From: Sialis fuliginosa
Lineage: Eukaryota; Arthropoda; Insecta; Megaloptera; Sialidae
Assembly: GCA_961205875.1 (NCBI GenBank)
Contig: OY540810.1
Span: forward strand, 33,976,001 to 34,040,000
Length of the DNA: 64,000 bases
Reading direction: 5' to 3'
The notes under the pieces were generated by a model that had not been told where the DNA came from, searched no databases, and worked only from the letters and a program-made list of their open reading frames with translations. Shown one piece after another: positions 50,389-61,946 of this stretch. Within the stretch, counting starts at the first letter, position 1, and each line of letters starts with the position of its first letter. The position numbers were made by a program, and so were the translations under genes.

Positions 50389-52939
50389 TAGTTTAAATGA
50401 AAAAATAACAAGAAATTGACACTTTTATAAGTATTTCTACAATGTATTTACTTCTTTTTTTTGGTTATTTAAAGCTTCCAGGGGGAAAAATGTATAAGAA
50501 ATAGAGCCAATTGACTTTTTTGGTCATTAAAATCTATAAGGGGTGACAAGTGTTATAACCGTTCAATTAATAGAAAAAAGAGCCTACACTATCGATTTCC
50601 TCCCCGGGTGTCACCCCCCTAGCGACGACACTGGTTCAATGGTTTTTAATCAAGCATAATAAAGTGCATTCTTTCTTTAGAAAACTGTAAAAAATAATTA
50701 TAGGTTTGTGGTGTTTATGATTTACAATGAGTTGTTAATACAAGAAGAGATACAAGTTATCTTATAGTGATGTAAGCAAACACATATCTACATTGTACAT
50801 ATATGTATGTAATTTGAAATTTTAATGGTTGGGTTGTTTAAAACTACCCAATACATGTAATTGTTATCTAATAAATATGATATATTCGATTAATAACGGT
50901 ATTTGATGTATCTCATAATGCAGTACTTCCCATTTTTGATCACATAAAATATCTAAACTCAATAAATCGTTGATCTAATGTGTCGATCAAAAATATGTAT
51001 AATATTAACAATAAGTAAGAATGTCAATCTTAACCTCCTCATAGTTTGGTGTTCCTGATAAATTAGTAACGAATTGTAAATTGTATTATAAATAATTTGA
51101 TCGTGACCAAACCAAATCAAATCATTTTACGTGGAAAAATACCACGGTGATGGCGGTTTTAGGGGGGAAAACGGACAGACAGAGATACATTGATTATATT
51201 ATTATATAGATGTAGCTATTTTAATACGATTGAAGCTATGCTATGTTGTTTATGGACTGTAGCAATTTAGTTTCTAAACAGACCAGACCAATATACAGTA
51301 TAAATTGATACCCTGTAGAAAGAGTTCCATTTGGTTTGATCGAGACCATATTTCTTTTATAATACCTACTTATAATAAATATTTGGTTTTTATTGTAAAA
51401 TATTTTTTAAATGTCCTCTGTTAGAAATCAATTTGACATTTGCAAAGATATACTTTACATTTCGAGCATTAAGTATGTATTATCATATAAATCACACAAT
51501 AATAATATAAGAATCAAAGAAAACCATCAGTTCAAATACACATGGCAGTATTGTTATAATAGAGTACTTTGTATTTTATATATGTTTTCTGAAACTATAA
51601 ACGAAAGATTTACGTGATTTTAAAAGACCGTACTAAATCGTTTGAAGAAATATCTTCGCCTGAAGAAATAAAAAAATTAACCTAAGTGCACACACTCTAT
51701 TATTTCCATGGGTACCTGGTTTTAAATGCTTCAGACCCAATCCTAAGTAAACCTACTTAAAAATCAAGCAGATAAGACTGTTCAAACTTCTTTCGACTTA
51801 CATCATTTAAAAACTTACGTTTTTATTTAAACTACATATTTATAACACGTTTAACGACTTGATCAGGTCCGTAACTTATGATATGAAAAGAGGAATTATA
51901 TACTTTTAGATTATTTGGTAGGTACTTGACTGTTCTGAGGACACCAGTCACAATTCTAAGAACATAAATTATATATAGTTTTGTCTTATATGACATTCGT
52001 TGTAGCAGAGATTGAGTTCATGTATTCACCTAAAATAAACCCCAGTTTCGAACAGGAGATTAGATGCAGCAGAGATTGTCTTAATCAAGAACAGTTTCTA
52101 ACTTTGTTTGTGCATATACACACTTATAATCTATGTTCATAGTGAATTCATAAACGTCCACAAAATAGTCAAGTACCTATTTTTATCAATAACATATTTT
52201 CAAACGTTGAACAAATTCTTATAATACAATTTTATATTTATATTGATGTAATACTATATTTGCAATTTTTGTTTATAATACTGTGCATAAAAATATATGT
52301 ACCTAAAAATAATTATTCAAACTGAAATTTTTACGGTACGGGATTCAAAGTGATTTATGATGAAATATGTATCTAATAAGTGTGGAAATTAAAAACATAA
52401 AAAATAGATAATAAATTTAAATTCCAATTTGGTACGACAAGTATTTTTATAAACGTAATAATTTTCACATTTTCGGTTTCCGTGATGGTAAGCAATTTAT
52501 GAAACAATGTTTGTTTGTACCTAATCTAAATCGAGATCTGTAAATGCGATGCTTACTTTTTGGGGGGCAGACAGCACGAATGCGAACTATTAACGATTCT
52601 AATCTTATTCAGCCAGACTATATTTTTGTGACTACGTTTAACTATTTTTATTTTGTCTGATATTATGCTTAACTTCTGTTGTTATAAATGCATATATGAT
52701 TTGATTATGCATTATGTAATATTTTTTTAAACCCATTTTGTGAATTGATATACTTTATATTTGTTGGTGTTATTAATTAATTATAAAAATTAATATTATG
52801 ACGAATATTACGACATTATTTTTCGATTTTTCTATATATCCTTTAATATCTATATTTATTATTTATTTTTAGAGTAAATTCTAAATCCTTTAAAAAGTAT
52901 AAGCAAACAAAGTTTCATTGTAGTGTTTTTAATTTTATA
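50389..52939. other. AT-rich non-coding stretch between two hammerhead-like elements
   Basis: Mostly unique AT-rich sequence with TTTGGTTTGATCGAGACCAT-like and GATCGTGACCAAACCAAATC blocks in opposite orientation (51065-51120 and 51335-51355) that may be ends of an eroded inverted-repeat element. No coding potential. Confidence 0.4.
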
Positions 52940-53129
52940 CCACTATAGTACTTATACAAGTTTTGAGGCTTCTGCAGTGATCTTGATGTGGATCTTGGCT
53001 TCTGGGTGCAAGCCGCGTCGTTTCTAAAAGTTCATGCACTTTTAGAAGAGCTCTGAAGATGGCTACTGCAATGTGTGATGAAACGTTGGCCGATAACACG
53101 AAGAAGCCAAGATCCACTATAGTACTTAT
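52940..53129. mobile_element. Small structured insertion flanked by 16-bp direct repeats
   Basis: CCACTATAGTACTTAT occurs at 52940-52955 and again at 53114-53129, exactly bracketing 158 bp. The insert has a 15-bp inverted pair (TGGATCTTGGCTTCT near 52986-53000 with AGAAGCCAAGATCCA ending near 53116). It also has a TCTAAAAG/CTTTTAGA hairpin and a CUGAAGA (53053-53059) ... GAAA (53080-53083) hammerhead-like signature. Long direct repeats suggest an RNA-mediated insertion or a segmental duplication and not a cut-and-paste MITE. Confidence 0.6.
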
Positions 53130-53374
53130 CATAAAAATTAATTTTTGTGTGATTTCAAAACAATGCCACATAGACTCAAATGGTTAATCAAAATTTAAAA
53201 CAAATACTACAAATGTTGAGCTGTTTTTTTTCTGAATCAAAAAGTGTTCGGTCACACTGACTTCTGAATAGCTCAATTAAATTAAATTATTCAACATTAT
53301 TTATTTCCTTTTTTTTGATAGTCAAACCTAAAAAACCGAATAATTTGCAAATTAAATGAATGAATAAAAGTCAT

Positions 53375-53575
53375 GAATGAACACACGCGTGTTTTTTTTT
53401 GTACGACCATTTGCCGATCCCATGCCAACATCAGCTGGAGACAATCGTAGTACACTGGCCCCATGGGTCGGGTTGGGCAGTACGGGTATGCCGTTTACGT
53501 CCATTTCCTCCTACGCATTTCCGCCGCTTAGACAACACCGTAAAATAGTTTGCACGTAGGCGCCGATTTACGAGA
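53375..53575. promoter_or_regulatory. Less AT-rich unique block 0.9 kb upstream of jing exon A
   Basis: CGATCCCATGCCAACATCAGC, GGGTCGGGTTGGGC, ATTTCCGCCGC and GCGCCGATTTACG are unlike the surrounding intron-like sequence. It could be an intronic enhancer or a conserved element. I found no good donor/acceptor pair in a useful phase. Confidence 0.25.
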
Positions 53576-54491
53576 GGCGAAAGTTTTGTTTAAAAAAAGT
53601 ACCTTTCTTTGTTGTTAAAAGATTTAGTAAACTGTATTGTTTTTGATTGTTTTATTCAATATCATTATTATTATATTAAAATATGATAAATCTTAATATA
53701 TAAGTCACGACTAAACCACGGGACGTATCGAAACCATATTCACACCATAATATGTTCTTTTGGTGTTTCGATAAGTTTATATTATTTTTGGTTCAGGTAG
53801 ATGGTACTGGAATCGAGATATTATATTACATGTATTTATGGTCTGATTTTTAAACAATTTTTTTTGGGCAGAACAACGTTTGTCATGTCCGCTCGATATA
53901 TGATATGGTAGCGTATAATTATTGTTAGTTTCAAAGGTAAAATAAAAACAAATATAACATAAAATGTAATTTATCTTGGACTTTGTTTTCAGTTCAAAGG
54001 TACAGGAGGGTACCAAATTGAGGTAAAAAGAGTAGGAGGACGCAAAAAGGGTGTCAAATTTGCCGTGACGACCAAAGAAAGGTCATTTGGGTACCAGCCT
54101 TCCTTAGTCGCCACTGTATATTGTCTTATCTATTGGTAAAACCTAGATTTGTAGATTTTCATAGAAATATTAACTATTACTTATAAGAAAAATCAATGAT
54201 TTGATATCTAAAAGAAACGTTAATAGTTTATCAAACGATATGCAATAAAATTTTGCTTTTGTACCTCAAATATTGAATCAACAAATGACGCCTATGTCTA
54301 GTTCCCAGTTAGGTACTAATAATCAGATGATTGAATCGATGTTTTTACGTGTGTTTGTTCGTATCTTCAGGCGATTTTTATGATTCCTGATTTGATTCAG
54401 TGCTGTAGATACTATAATTTATAGTTATTGTTGAATGATATTAGTATTTAATGTACAGCATGTTCTAATTTTGTTTATTGTCATGTTTCAG

Positions 54492-56199
54492 TGGCGTTGC
54501 CCAGTTGAGCTGCACAGACTGTTCAGGATGCAGCAGCAGCGCCGCGTCCAGCGACATTACAGACCCGGGCTCACCGTTCAGCACCGGCTCAAGTCACGGC
54601 GATGATTGCTCGACTCCGGCACCATCTCCAGCCAGTATGCCGCCGACAGTTACGGGTCCGACGTCGCTCGACGCGCCTTCACCCACCAAGCGTCCGTGGC
54701 CCTGGGACAACCAGCAGCCGTCGCTCAAGAGATCCACAAAGACTGCACAATCGAAAACTTCGCCAAAACGTCTCAAGAAGATCTCGGAAGTATCAGCTAA
54801 GTCGATGTCGACACCCTGTATAGTGAGCTTAGTGAAATCACCTCTAGTACCTTGCCACATATTGCCTAAGCCGCCGGATGTGGCTGCGGCTAAGACCCTA
54901 GCGGAAGGCATAAAGGGCTCGGTCACCGCCACTGCTAAGGGTGGTCGAATGTTCGCTATAGAGTCTGCGCAAAATGTCCAGCGAAACCAACAAGGCAAGA
55001 TTACTGAGTATTTCAAAGCACAAGTCAAGTCAACTGTGAACTGTGTAAAGAAAGAATTGACGAACTTGATAACAAAAACACAACCGAACTCGTTAAAGAC
55101 GGTAAACAAGCGACGGGTCGGTAAAGACAGCGCGATAAAGCCCGGTGATTCGCAAAAGTATTTAGAAATGTTAGCCGGAAGTGTCGACTCTAAAGTGTTA
55201 CTCGATGGCGCTTGTGATAATACGAATGATTACTTTAGGAAAATCGATGTACGGACTTTAACTGCTTCGAACCATTTGAAGAAGCTGCAAGGAGATAATA
55301 ATAATAAAAAGATTAACAGACTGAATCCGGTCGTTTCGTTGACTAGAAAAATCCTTCCGAAGCCCTCGCCGACAATGAGGTTGAACAACAGCGGCCCGCA
55401 AGTTGCGGCCGGTCTTAAAGTGTCACCACTACATGTTCCTAATGACTCAAAACTATCTACCGGGCATAAACTGTCTGAATGTAAAGTAGTTGCAAATAAA
55501 ATAAATGATGGCATGAAAGTAGTGAATACAAGAACTTCATCACTGATCATCCCTACAAACGTCAACACCGCGCTGCCGACGATAATGACACCGAAGATAA
55601 ATTCCATGCAACTAATAACGACGCCCGCCTTCAACTGTTCTCCACTCGTCAAACTCAATGGAGCTTTCATCCCGGTCGTAAAACTCAACTCGATGCCTAT
55701 CAAATTCAACGGTTCTGCCACCATACCCGTCGCACAAAACAGTATTAATGGAACGATACCGAGTGTCGAAACAGCTTTACCGACCGTCCCGGTCGTCAAA
55801 CCCAAGTGTTCAGTGACTGTTAACGAATGCTCTCTCAAGTCCCCCAAACTGAGCAACTGCCTCAAGAATGACAAGACGCTGCAGAGCAAGACGAGTCCCG
55901 ATTTGCAGAAAAACAAAATAGAAACCGTCGAGAACAAAAGACTTAATGGTAGTAATTTAGAATCCGTTACAAATCACCTACAACACACCGAAGTTTTACA
56001 AATTTCTGTGACGTCGTCGCAGACGGTCGAATCGCAGAAATCACCAATCCTATCGCAGCCAAAGACAATCAGATTTCCACCGAAAGTAAACTGCCACGAT
56101 GTACAAAGGAGGTCGGACTCGAGAGAATCGGGGATGTGTATGTGGTCCGACTGTGATGCCCTATTTGAAACCAGCGGAGCTCTTCTCGAACATTTACAG
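54492..56199 (+). CDS. jing: jing-like exon A: large Ser/Pro/Thr-rich exon
   Basis: The acceptor is a pyrimidine-rich tract ending TTTCAG at 54486-54491, and the donor is CAG|GTAACT at 56200. The exon is 1708 nt. It begins with the third base of a codon (phase 2) and ends on a codon boundary. The encoded 569 residues are mostly low-complexity Ser/Pro/Thr/Lys sequence, with a Cys/Ser-rich start ([11 protein letters not shown]), a basic stretch that could be a nuclear localisation signal (around SPKRLKK), and, at the very end, the first half of zinc finger 1 (C549, C554, H567). Codon composition is visibly GC-richer than the flanking introns. The upstream frame (54478-54491) is intron, so the apparent start there is not real. 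The opposite-strand reading frames across this exon are shadows. Confidence 0.93.
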
Positions 56200-59100
56200 G
56201 TAACTTATTCTCAATTACATACACTATTATTTTGTTATTAATAAAATTTTTAATCAAAACACTGAAATGTCATTATGTGTTGCAGGTGGCACATGTAGTC
56301 CCGCAGGCAACAAAGGAGAACTATGTATGTTTATGGGTTGGTTGCAAGGTCCACGGGAGGACATCTTGTTCTCGATCATGGCTGGAGCGACACGTTTTAT
56401 CCCACGCTGGAAATAAACCGTATCGATGCATAGTCGACGGCTGTGGTTGTAGGTTTAATTCACAGGTACAATCTTAATTTCTAGTTTTTGTTCTTACTTT
56501 CTATGTTTATTGTTAAAATAATCAACCCAAATATTTAAAAAAATACTTGCGTATTATACCATACAACTGGAACAAAGTGGAAAAAATATATAAATTTAAA
56601 ATTTTTATATGACAAAAAAAATATAGTAGTTCATATTTATAAGGTACGAGTTGTATTTTCAAAACAAAAATGACATTTTTGTAAGATAAACTTTATTGGT
56701 GTATTTACATTTGAGATTACAGTAGAATCTCATTATTGTCCACCGGTCGGGGCGTGCATACCTGAAAACTGTCTCCTTGTATTTTTTTCCCAGTCCGAGT
56801 TTTTTCCCTTACGCGCATAGAGTGAATACGAATACACATGCGTGTTTACGTGCGCAGAATACAAATAAAAATACGACACGTGTGCTTTGATAGCAGTTTT
56901 TATTATCGTGTGGTTATTATGCAGATTATAAATTTACACTTCTGTATAAAGAGTAGACCGCAATGTATATAAAGACAAGGTAATCTCGGTAGCTCCATTA
57001 CCAATTCTTTTATCAACGAAAATTGGTACAGAGATAGTTTGGTATCAATACATTAAGAAACCAATGAGCGCAGTTTTTCGCCCCTTTTACCCCCTGTAAA
57101 ACTACTCCTAAACCTCTTGGTCGACTACATTCCTCAGTTTCTTAAAGTGTAGGTATCAAACTATCTCTATACCAATTTTTGTTGTTAAAAGAATTATTTT
57201 GTTTAAAAAAATCAATTTTTACTGTACAATTAAATATATCCCCTGGGTGACGTAATTCCCGCGCAAACGCTGATTGGTCAAGAAGCTTTTGAGTCTACCT
57301 TGTCTTTATATACCTTGAGTAGAACGCACAGGCAGATCACCAAAAAGTCAGGAGAATGTGGCAAACGATTGGACAATAATGATGTCAGGGACAGGACAAT
57401 AATGATGCTTTGCTGTAATTGGTTATTATAAACTGTGCTAAATATAATATTTGTGCATTTCTATATTCGTCTCGCAAACCATGAGCAACTTCGGACCAAC
57501 AATTGGATATTATTTTTTAATTAATTACATAAATTATGGTTATCATTTTACATTGATTATTTATCAATATCCAAACAAGACACTATTGCTGTTCATAACA
57601 TATTTGAACTTTATAATGGACTGTTAAGAGCTACAAAATAAGATTGCTTGTACATACATTTTACATACTTATTCAAGCCAGATACTGTTTAAAAATTGTA
57701 AAATTATAATTATTGGTCTTCATTACCTTTCTGGCTGATTGACTTGAAAAAGTTTATTTATTTAGGTAGATACTAATATCAAGAATAATAAGAAATATCT
57801 ACTGGATGAAAGTAAAATATCATTTCAATATAATGTAAAAAAAAGTTTATTTATATTTTGTACAAGTGATCTTATTTTAAAACATATTCAACTCAACTAC
57901 AAAAATCAACAAAAGTCAGTTAAGTGATGTTTTTGAAAAAATTTTGTTTGATATTGTATTATTATTTATAATATATGATACATGTTTACCATTTATTATT
58001 TGCAGGATTCTTCATCACTAACTTAAAATAAATTATAATAAAATATTAATATTTTTCATATTTATATATATAGGATGTCCAAGATAAATGTGAAATGCAT
58101 GGAGATTTCCTAAATGGTAAGAGATACAGATTCGATTAAATAAGATGAATTATTTGCAAGGAAGGGGTGAGTATTATTACATTTAAAAATATTAATAATT
58201 CTATGTGGTTTAGGCAGTATACCCAAAAATCTGAAAATTCGGAATTTCTTAAAATAGCTATAACTTTTTTGTCAAAGTTGATAGGTATTTTTTGTTTGTG
58301 ATTTCTTAAAGCACTTTTTTTTGTGTAAATTGATTGGTGTATTTAGAATTTTTATATCACTTTTAGTTTCCGCGTTACAAGTCCTAACTTTAGTTTTTAT
58401 TATGAGCCACTAAGTTGGCTATAGCATATTTGAACGTGTTTTTTTACTCGACTTTACAATGATATGTAACTTGTCATATTTATTTTTGAAAAATTAAAAA
58501 AGTAAAAACATTTTTTTTGTAATAGTTTGTTGTTTTCAAATATTCATTTTTTATTTTGATTGTTGTTATTGTAATTTTTGTTTAACAATTTTTGTTTTTC
58601 ATGCTGTTCTTAAATTTTTGTAATAAAATACTTTACAAATAGGTATCACTCACTAGTATTTCGTGTTTCGACTTATTTTCGAAAATAAATATGACAAGCG
58701 ACATATCGTTGTAAAATAGAGTAAAAGACACGTTCAAAAATGCTATAGCCAACTTACAATTAGTGGCTCATAAGAAAAACTAAAGTTTGGGCTTCTAACT
58801 CGGAAACTTAAAGTGATATAAAAATTCTAAATACACTAATCAATTCTAGACAAAAAGTGCTTTAAGAAACCGTAAACATAAAGTACATATCTACTTTAAC
58901 AAAAAAGTTTTAGCCATTTAAATAAATTCCGAATTTTCAGATTTTTGGGTATATCTACTGCCTAAACTACATAGAATTATTAATATTTTTTGATGAAGTA
59001 ATACTCACCCCTTCCTTACAAATAATTCAACTCATTTAATTGAATCTGTATCTTTTACCGTTTAGAAAATCTCCATACATTTCACGTTTATTTTCGGTGC

Positions 59101-60665
59101 CCTGTATTACATAATATGCCGGTATTTTATTTTTGAACGTACGTAAAATTTTATTTGAAGATGAAATCTGAAAAAATTATAATTGGGAAATTATTGTATT
59201 ACTCAAAATGAACGTTTAGTTATTATGATTTCAAAAACTTCAATCAGAACTAAATTTGCTAAGTTCAATAAAATTAAATTTAAAAAAATGTTTATTTGAA
59301 TAAATAATGATATTTAAAAAATTTATTTTATCATTTTGGATGTGGTTTTAATAGTATGAATAAATGGAAAATAATATATTATAAATCTAAAGAATAATAA
59401 AATATATTTGAACATGTAGTTGATTTGCAGTGAACTTGGTTTACATTTGTTCTGACGATATCACTGTAAAAATTACATCAAATTTATTTTTCTAGACTGC
59501 TTTAGAGCGACACGTAAATAGTCATTTCAATTCAACGGAAGGAACACCAACGAATAGCGCAAGAAAGTCATTAGAATCAGCGACTAGTAAATTATTAAAA
59601 CGAAATGGAAAGAAAATCCGGTATAGGTTACAACCTTGGTCAGGTAAGATTCAGAAAATTAATTAAACGTTGTTGAACCATTCTCGATACAAAGTGACTA
59701 ACTCTAACACTAACAGTAAAGAAAAATGTATGCTGTAGTTAAATATAAAACATAAACTAAAATCGATTAGTGGACTTAGTCACTAGGTTCCGAATGTCTA
59801 ATATGTTCATTTGATATTTGTAATCAAATTATGTACATTGAAGCGACTTTAATACTTGTCATTTTTATGTTCATTCAGTGATTGCATTCTCAGAAGGATG
59901 CTTCAAAGCATAATAAGGTGGTGGAATAAAAATATTTATCCAAAATAATGATGTCGGTATTGATTACGCTTCAAGATAGTTTATGAATATGTTGTATCAT
60001 AAAAAAAACAATTTTAGTTTGTATTATTTGAAATGTAGTTCATATTAAAATAATTTTTCCAGCTCGAATGTTTGACTTTTTTGATGCGGGTATAATGGAA
60101 GGACTACAGCAACGATTAGTGGATGTGACGAAATCGCGTACAGCAGGACAGATAGCTACCGCTGGTGGAAATACTGTAACATTGCGTAGCCGAGTGTTAG
60201 CACGTAGAGTAGAATCAGACAAGAGAGTGCGTGTGTTACTGCGGTGGTCTCCCGAGGACATGTAAGTATTTTTTTTAAATTACTAAATTCTTTAAGTTTA
60301 TAATGTTAACTAAAAGTTGAAACTAGTCTTATTTTATCTCTCAAATTTTTTTACTATTTCTGTGTTTAATTTTAAAAACTAATACTTATACCTTATACCT
60401 AATTTTTAAAATTCATTCTTAAGTTTATAGGTTATAGTATTTAATTGTTGTAATAAAACATTCATTTAATTATTACAGAGTTCCAGATGAATGGATATTA
60501 GAATCAGAAGTGACAGAAACAAAAGAAGTTCCCATTCCTGGGTTGGCACCGTCTGCCATCAATCAGCTACACACTGCACTGTTGAAAGACACAAAGGGGG
60601 ACGCAGTAAACAGACGCAAACATCGCCGGAAGACTGTCACTAGTGCTCCCGATTCGACCTCGTGA
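54492..60665 (+). CDS. jing: jing/AEBP2-type PRC2 zinc-finger protein (5 exons, 5' end missing)
   Basis: Joining 54492-56199, 56286-56465, 59496-59643, 60063-60261 and 60479-60665 gives an uninterrupted frame of 806 residues ending at TGA. All introns are GT-AG and all phases agree. Counting from the first complete codon (Gly), residues 549-572, 584-609 and 617-639 form three C2H2 fingers with the unusual C-x4-C spacing. A basic linker and a C-terminal block follow (RMFDFFDAG near 680; [20 protein letters not shown] near 735-755). This order and the block resemble vertebrate AEBP2 and Drosophila Jing. AEBP2 is a PRC2 accessory subunit that contacts SUZ12/RBBP4 and modulates H3K27 methylation in the nucleus; Jing acts in fly tracheal, glial and limb development. 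That role is transferred from the family. The first exon opens with the third base of a split codon, so the N-terminus lies in upstream exon(s). No in-frame Met occurs until residue 49. Confidence 0.93.
56286..56465 (+). CDS. jing: jing-like exon B: zinc fingers 1 (end), 2 and 3 (start)
   Basis: This 180-nt, phase 0/0 exon follows an 86-nt intron, with acceptor TGTTGCAG and donor CAG|GTACAA. It encodes 60 residues. It supplies H572, the second histidine of finger 1 (H-x4-H), the whole of finger 2 (C584, C589, H605, H609) and the cysteine half of finger 3 (C617, C622). The linker HAGNKPYRC is the typical C2H2 inter-finger TGEKPY type. Skipping this exon would keep frame but destroy all three fingers. 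Confidence 0.95.
56963..57316. mobile_element. Mutator-like long-TIR MITE, copy 2, in a jing intron
   Basis: Same family as 28109-28590: GTATATAAAGACAAGG...ACAGAGATAGTTTGG at the left and CCAATTTTTGTTG...GTGACGTAATTCCCG...CTACCTTGTCTTTATATACC at the right. The left arm has lost roughly 120 bp. Flanks GAGTAGACCGCA (56951-56962) and GAGTAGAACGCA (57317-57328) match 11/12. It lies in the intron between exons B and C. Confidence 0.75.
58069..59109. mobile_element. 1-kb foldback element with arms over 400 bp, in a jing intron
   Basis: 58069-58500 (TATAGGATGTCCAAGATAAA...) is the diverged reverse complement of 58675-59109 (...CATTTCACGTTTATTTTCGG then CCTGTATTA). Both arms contain the AAAATTCGGAATTT / TTTGTCAAAGTTGATAGGTA / TTAAAGCACTTTTT blocks. 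The centre (58500-58670) is T/A-rich unique sequence. A single-arm relative is at 9076-9515. No coding capacity. Confidence 0.8.
59496..59643 (+). CDS. jing: jing-like exon C: zinc finger 3 (end) and basic linker
   Basis: The acceptor is TTTTTCTAG (to 59495) and the donor is CAG|GTAAGA at 59644. The exon is 148 nt, starting in phase 0 and ending after the first base of a codon. It begins [10 protein letters not shown], which supplies the two histidines of finger 3 (H635, H639). Ser/Thr-rich sequence follows, then a basic patch ([17 protein letters not shown]) that corresponds to the basic region after the fingers in AEBP2. The preceding intron is about 3.0 kb and carries two transposon insertions (56963-57316 and 58069-59109). 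Confidence 0.93.
60063..60261 (+). CDS. jing: jing-like exon D: AEBP2 C-terminal domain, part 1
   Basis: The acceptor is TTTTTCCAG and the donor is CAT|GTAAGT at 60262. The exon is 199 nt, with two bases at each end belonging to split codons (Ala 5', Ile 3'). It encodes RMFDFFDAG...[11 protein letters not shown]...[29 protein letters not shown]. The DFFD motif, the 'xSRVLARR' strand and the LLRWSPED block are the recognisable conserved elements of the AEBP2/Jing C-terminus, which in the vertebrate protein contributes to contacts with PRC2 core subunits. Confidence 0.93.
60479..60665 (+). CDS. jing: jing-like terminal coding exon
   Basis: The acceptor is TATTACAG (to 60478). The first base completes an Ile codon (AT|A). 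The exon reads [12 protein letters not shown]..., continues through a Ser/Leu segment ([14 protein letters not shown]), and ends in a basic tail (NRRKHRRK) with the stop TGA at 60663-60665. The PEDIVPDEW junction across this intron matches the PED-I-x-P-D-x-W block of AEBP2, which fixes the splice acceptor choice (AG at 60477-60478 and not the AG two bases downstream). Confidence 0.93.
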
Positions 60666-61946
60666 TGAAGTGCCAATTAACTTGTTACGTCTGTTGAGCC
60701 ATGTCTGTTATAGTTAGTTTTTAGCCAATATTTCGCAGCTGTCCTTTGATAGATGCGTTGGCCATAAAATGGCTGCCATAAAATGTGCATCTGTTGAGAA
60801 AAATGATTGGCTGTTGAAATATATAGAATATACGTGTTATAATTATGGATATATAATATATTATATATATTTAATAATATTTTCAAATTAAAAATTCATT
60901 AAATATTTGAATGTTGTAATTTTGGCTTTCCATTATTTGAAAATATCAATTGCATAATTTTATGACTATATCTCTTATAAATAATATATCCATTTTATAA
61001 TGCTTCACATTTTGTTATAATATACAGAATTGTATAAATTTTCTTTAAATTATACAAAAATAAATCTAAACATTCCGAAGGAATAGTATTAAAATTTGTA
61101 TGGTATGTAAATTATTATTCCATTGTATAATTTTGTTTGAATTTATCAGTTAAGTAATATACATAAAGTAGTTAACAATTCTGTTGATTGTAACAGAATA
61201 GTTTATGTAATAGTATTTATCATATAATGTAAATGTTAGTTTTCTTCCAATCGTTAACCAATGTGTAATGTAGACGATGTATATATTTATTGTACATTAA
61301 TTTGAGCAGATGCATTTTGTATTTTGACTGCGATGTGGCTCAACAGTAATATTTTAGTTATAGTATATTTTTGGGATCACAAGTTAAGTAATTGATGTAA
61401 ATTTTAACAAATTGTAGACTGATGACCTTGCAGTCTTTCAAGGACATGACGTATAATCTGCAGGCCATATGTAAGGTGTTAATCACTCTTGTACGATTGT
61501 AAGTATTTAAAGTAAGGTTTAGAGATTGATCGAATTAATGGATCACAACCAGCTTCGTGTCACTGCCAAATAATGCTACGAACAGTTGCGATCAAAAGCG
61601 ATGGATTATATATAATTATTCTGTACAGTTTGCTTTTACGTGATTGAATTTAATTTAGTTTAAAATGCGGTCGCATTTCCTTATTTAAATAGTTAAATTT
61701 ATAAACTTAAGTTAATTAATTTTTTCTAGGATCCTTTATTATTAAAAAAAAAATATCTAGGTAATGTTTTTAATAATTAATTTAGTTATTGTAAAATTTG
61801 TATGAAAAATGTGTAGCTGTATGTATTTGTTTTATTTCGACATTTTTATGTGCAGCACAATTTTTATATGTGATATAAACTTTATTTTGTTAATTAATTA
61901 TGTTTGAATCGATATCAAAAAAATAGTAAAATTATTGTAATTGCCT

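Noticed and set aside
54478-54491. Start of the 587-codon frame taken as a translation start
   Set aside because: The first codon is TTG and the segment ends in a pyrimidine-rich TTTCAG acceptor. It is intron, and the real N-terminus is upstream.
54594-55937. Long minus-strand frames (171 and 235 codons) opposite jing exon A
   Set aside because: They are antisense shadows of a GC-richer coding exon and contain no recognisable domain.
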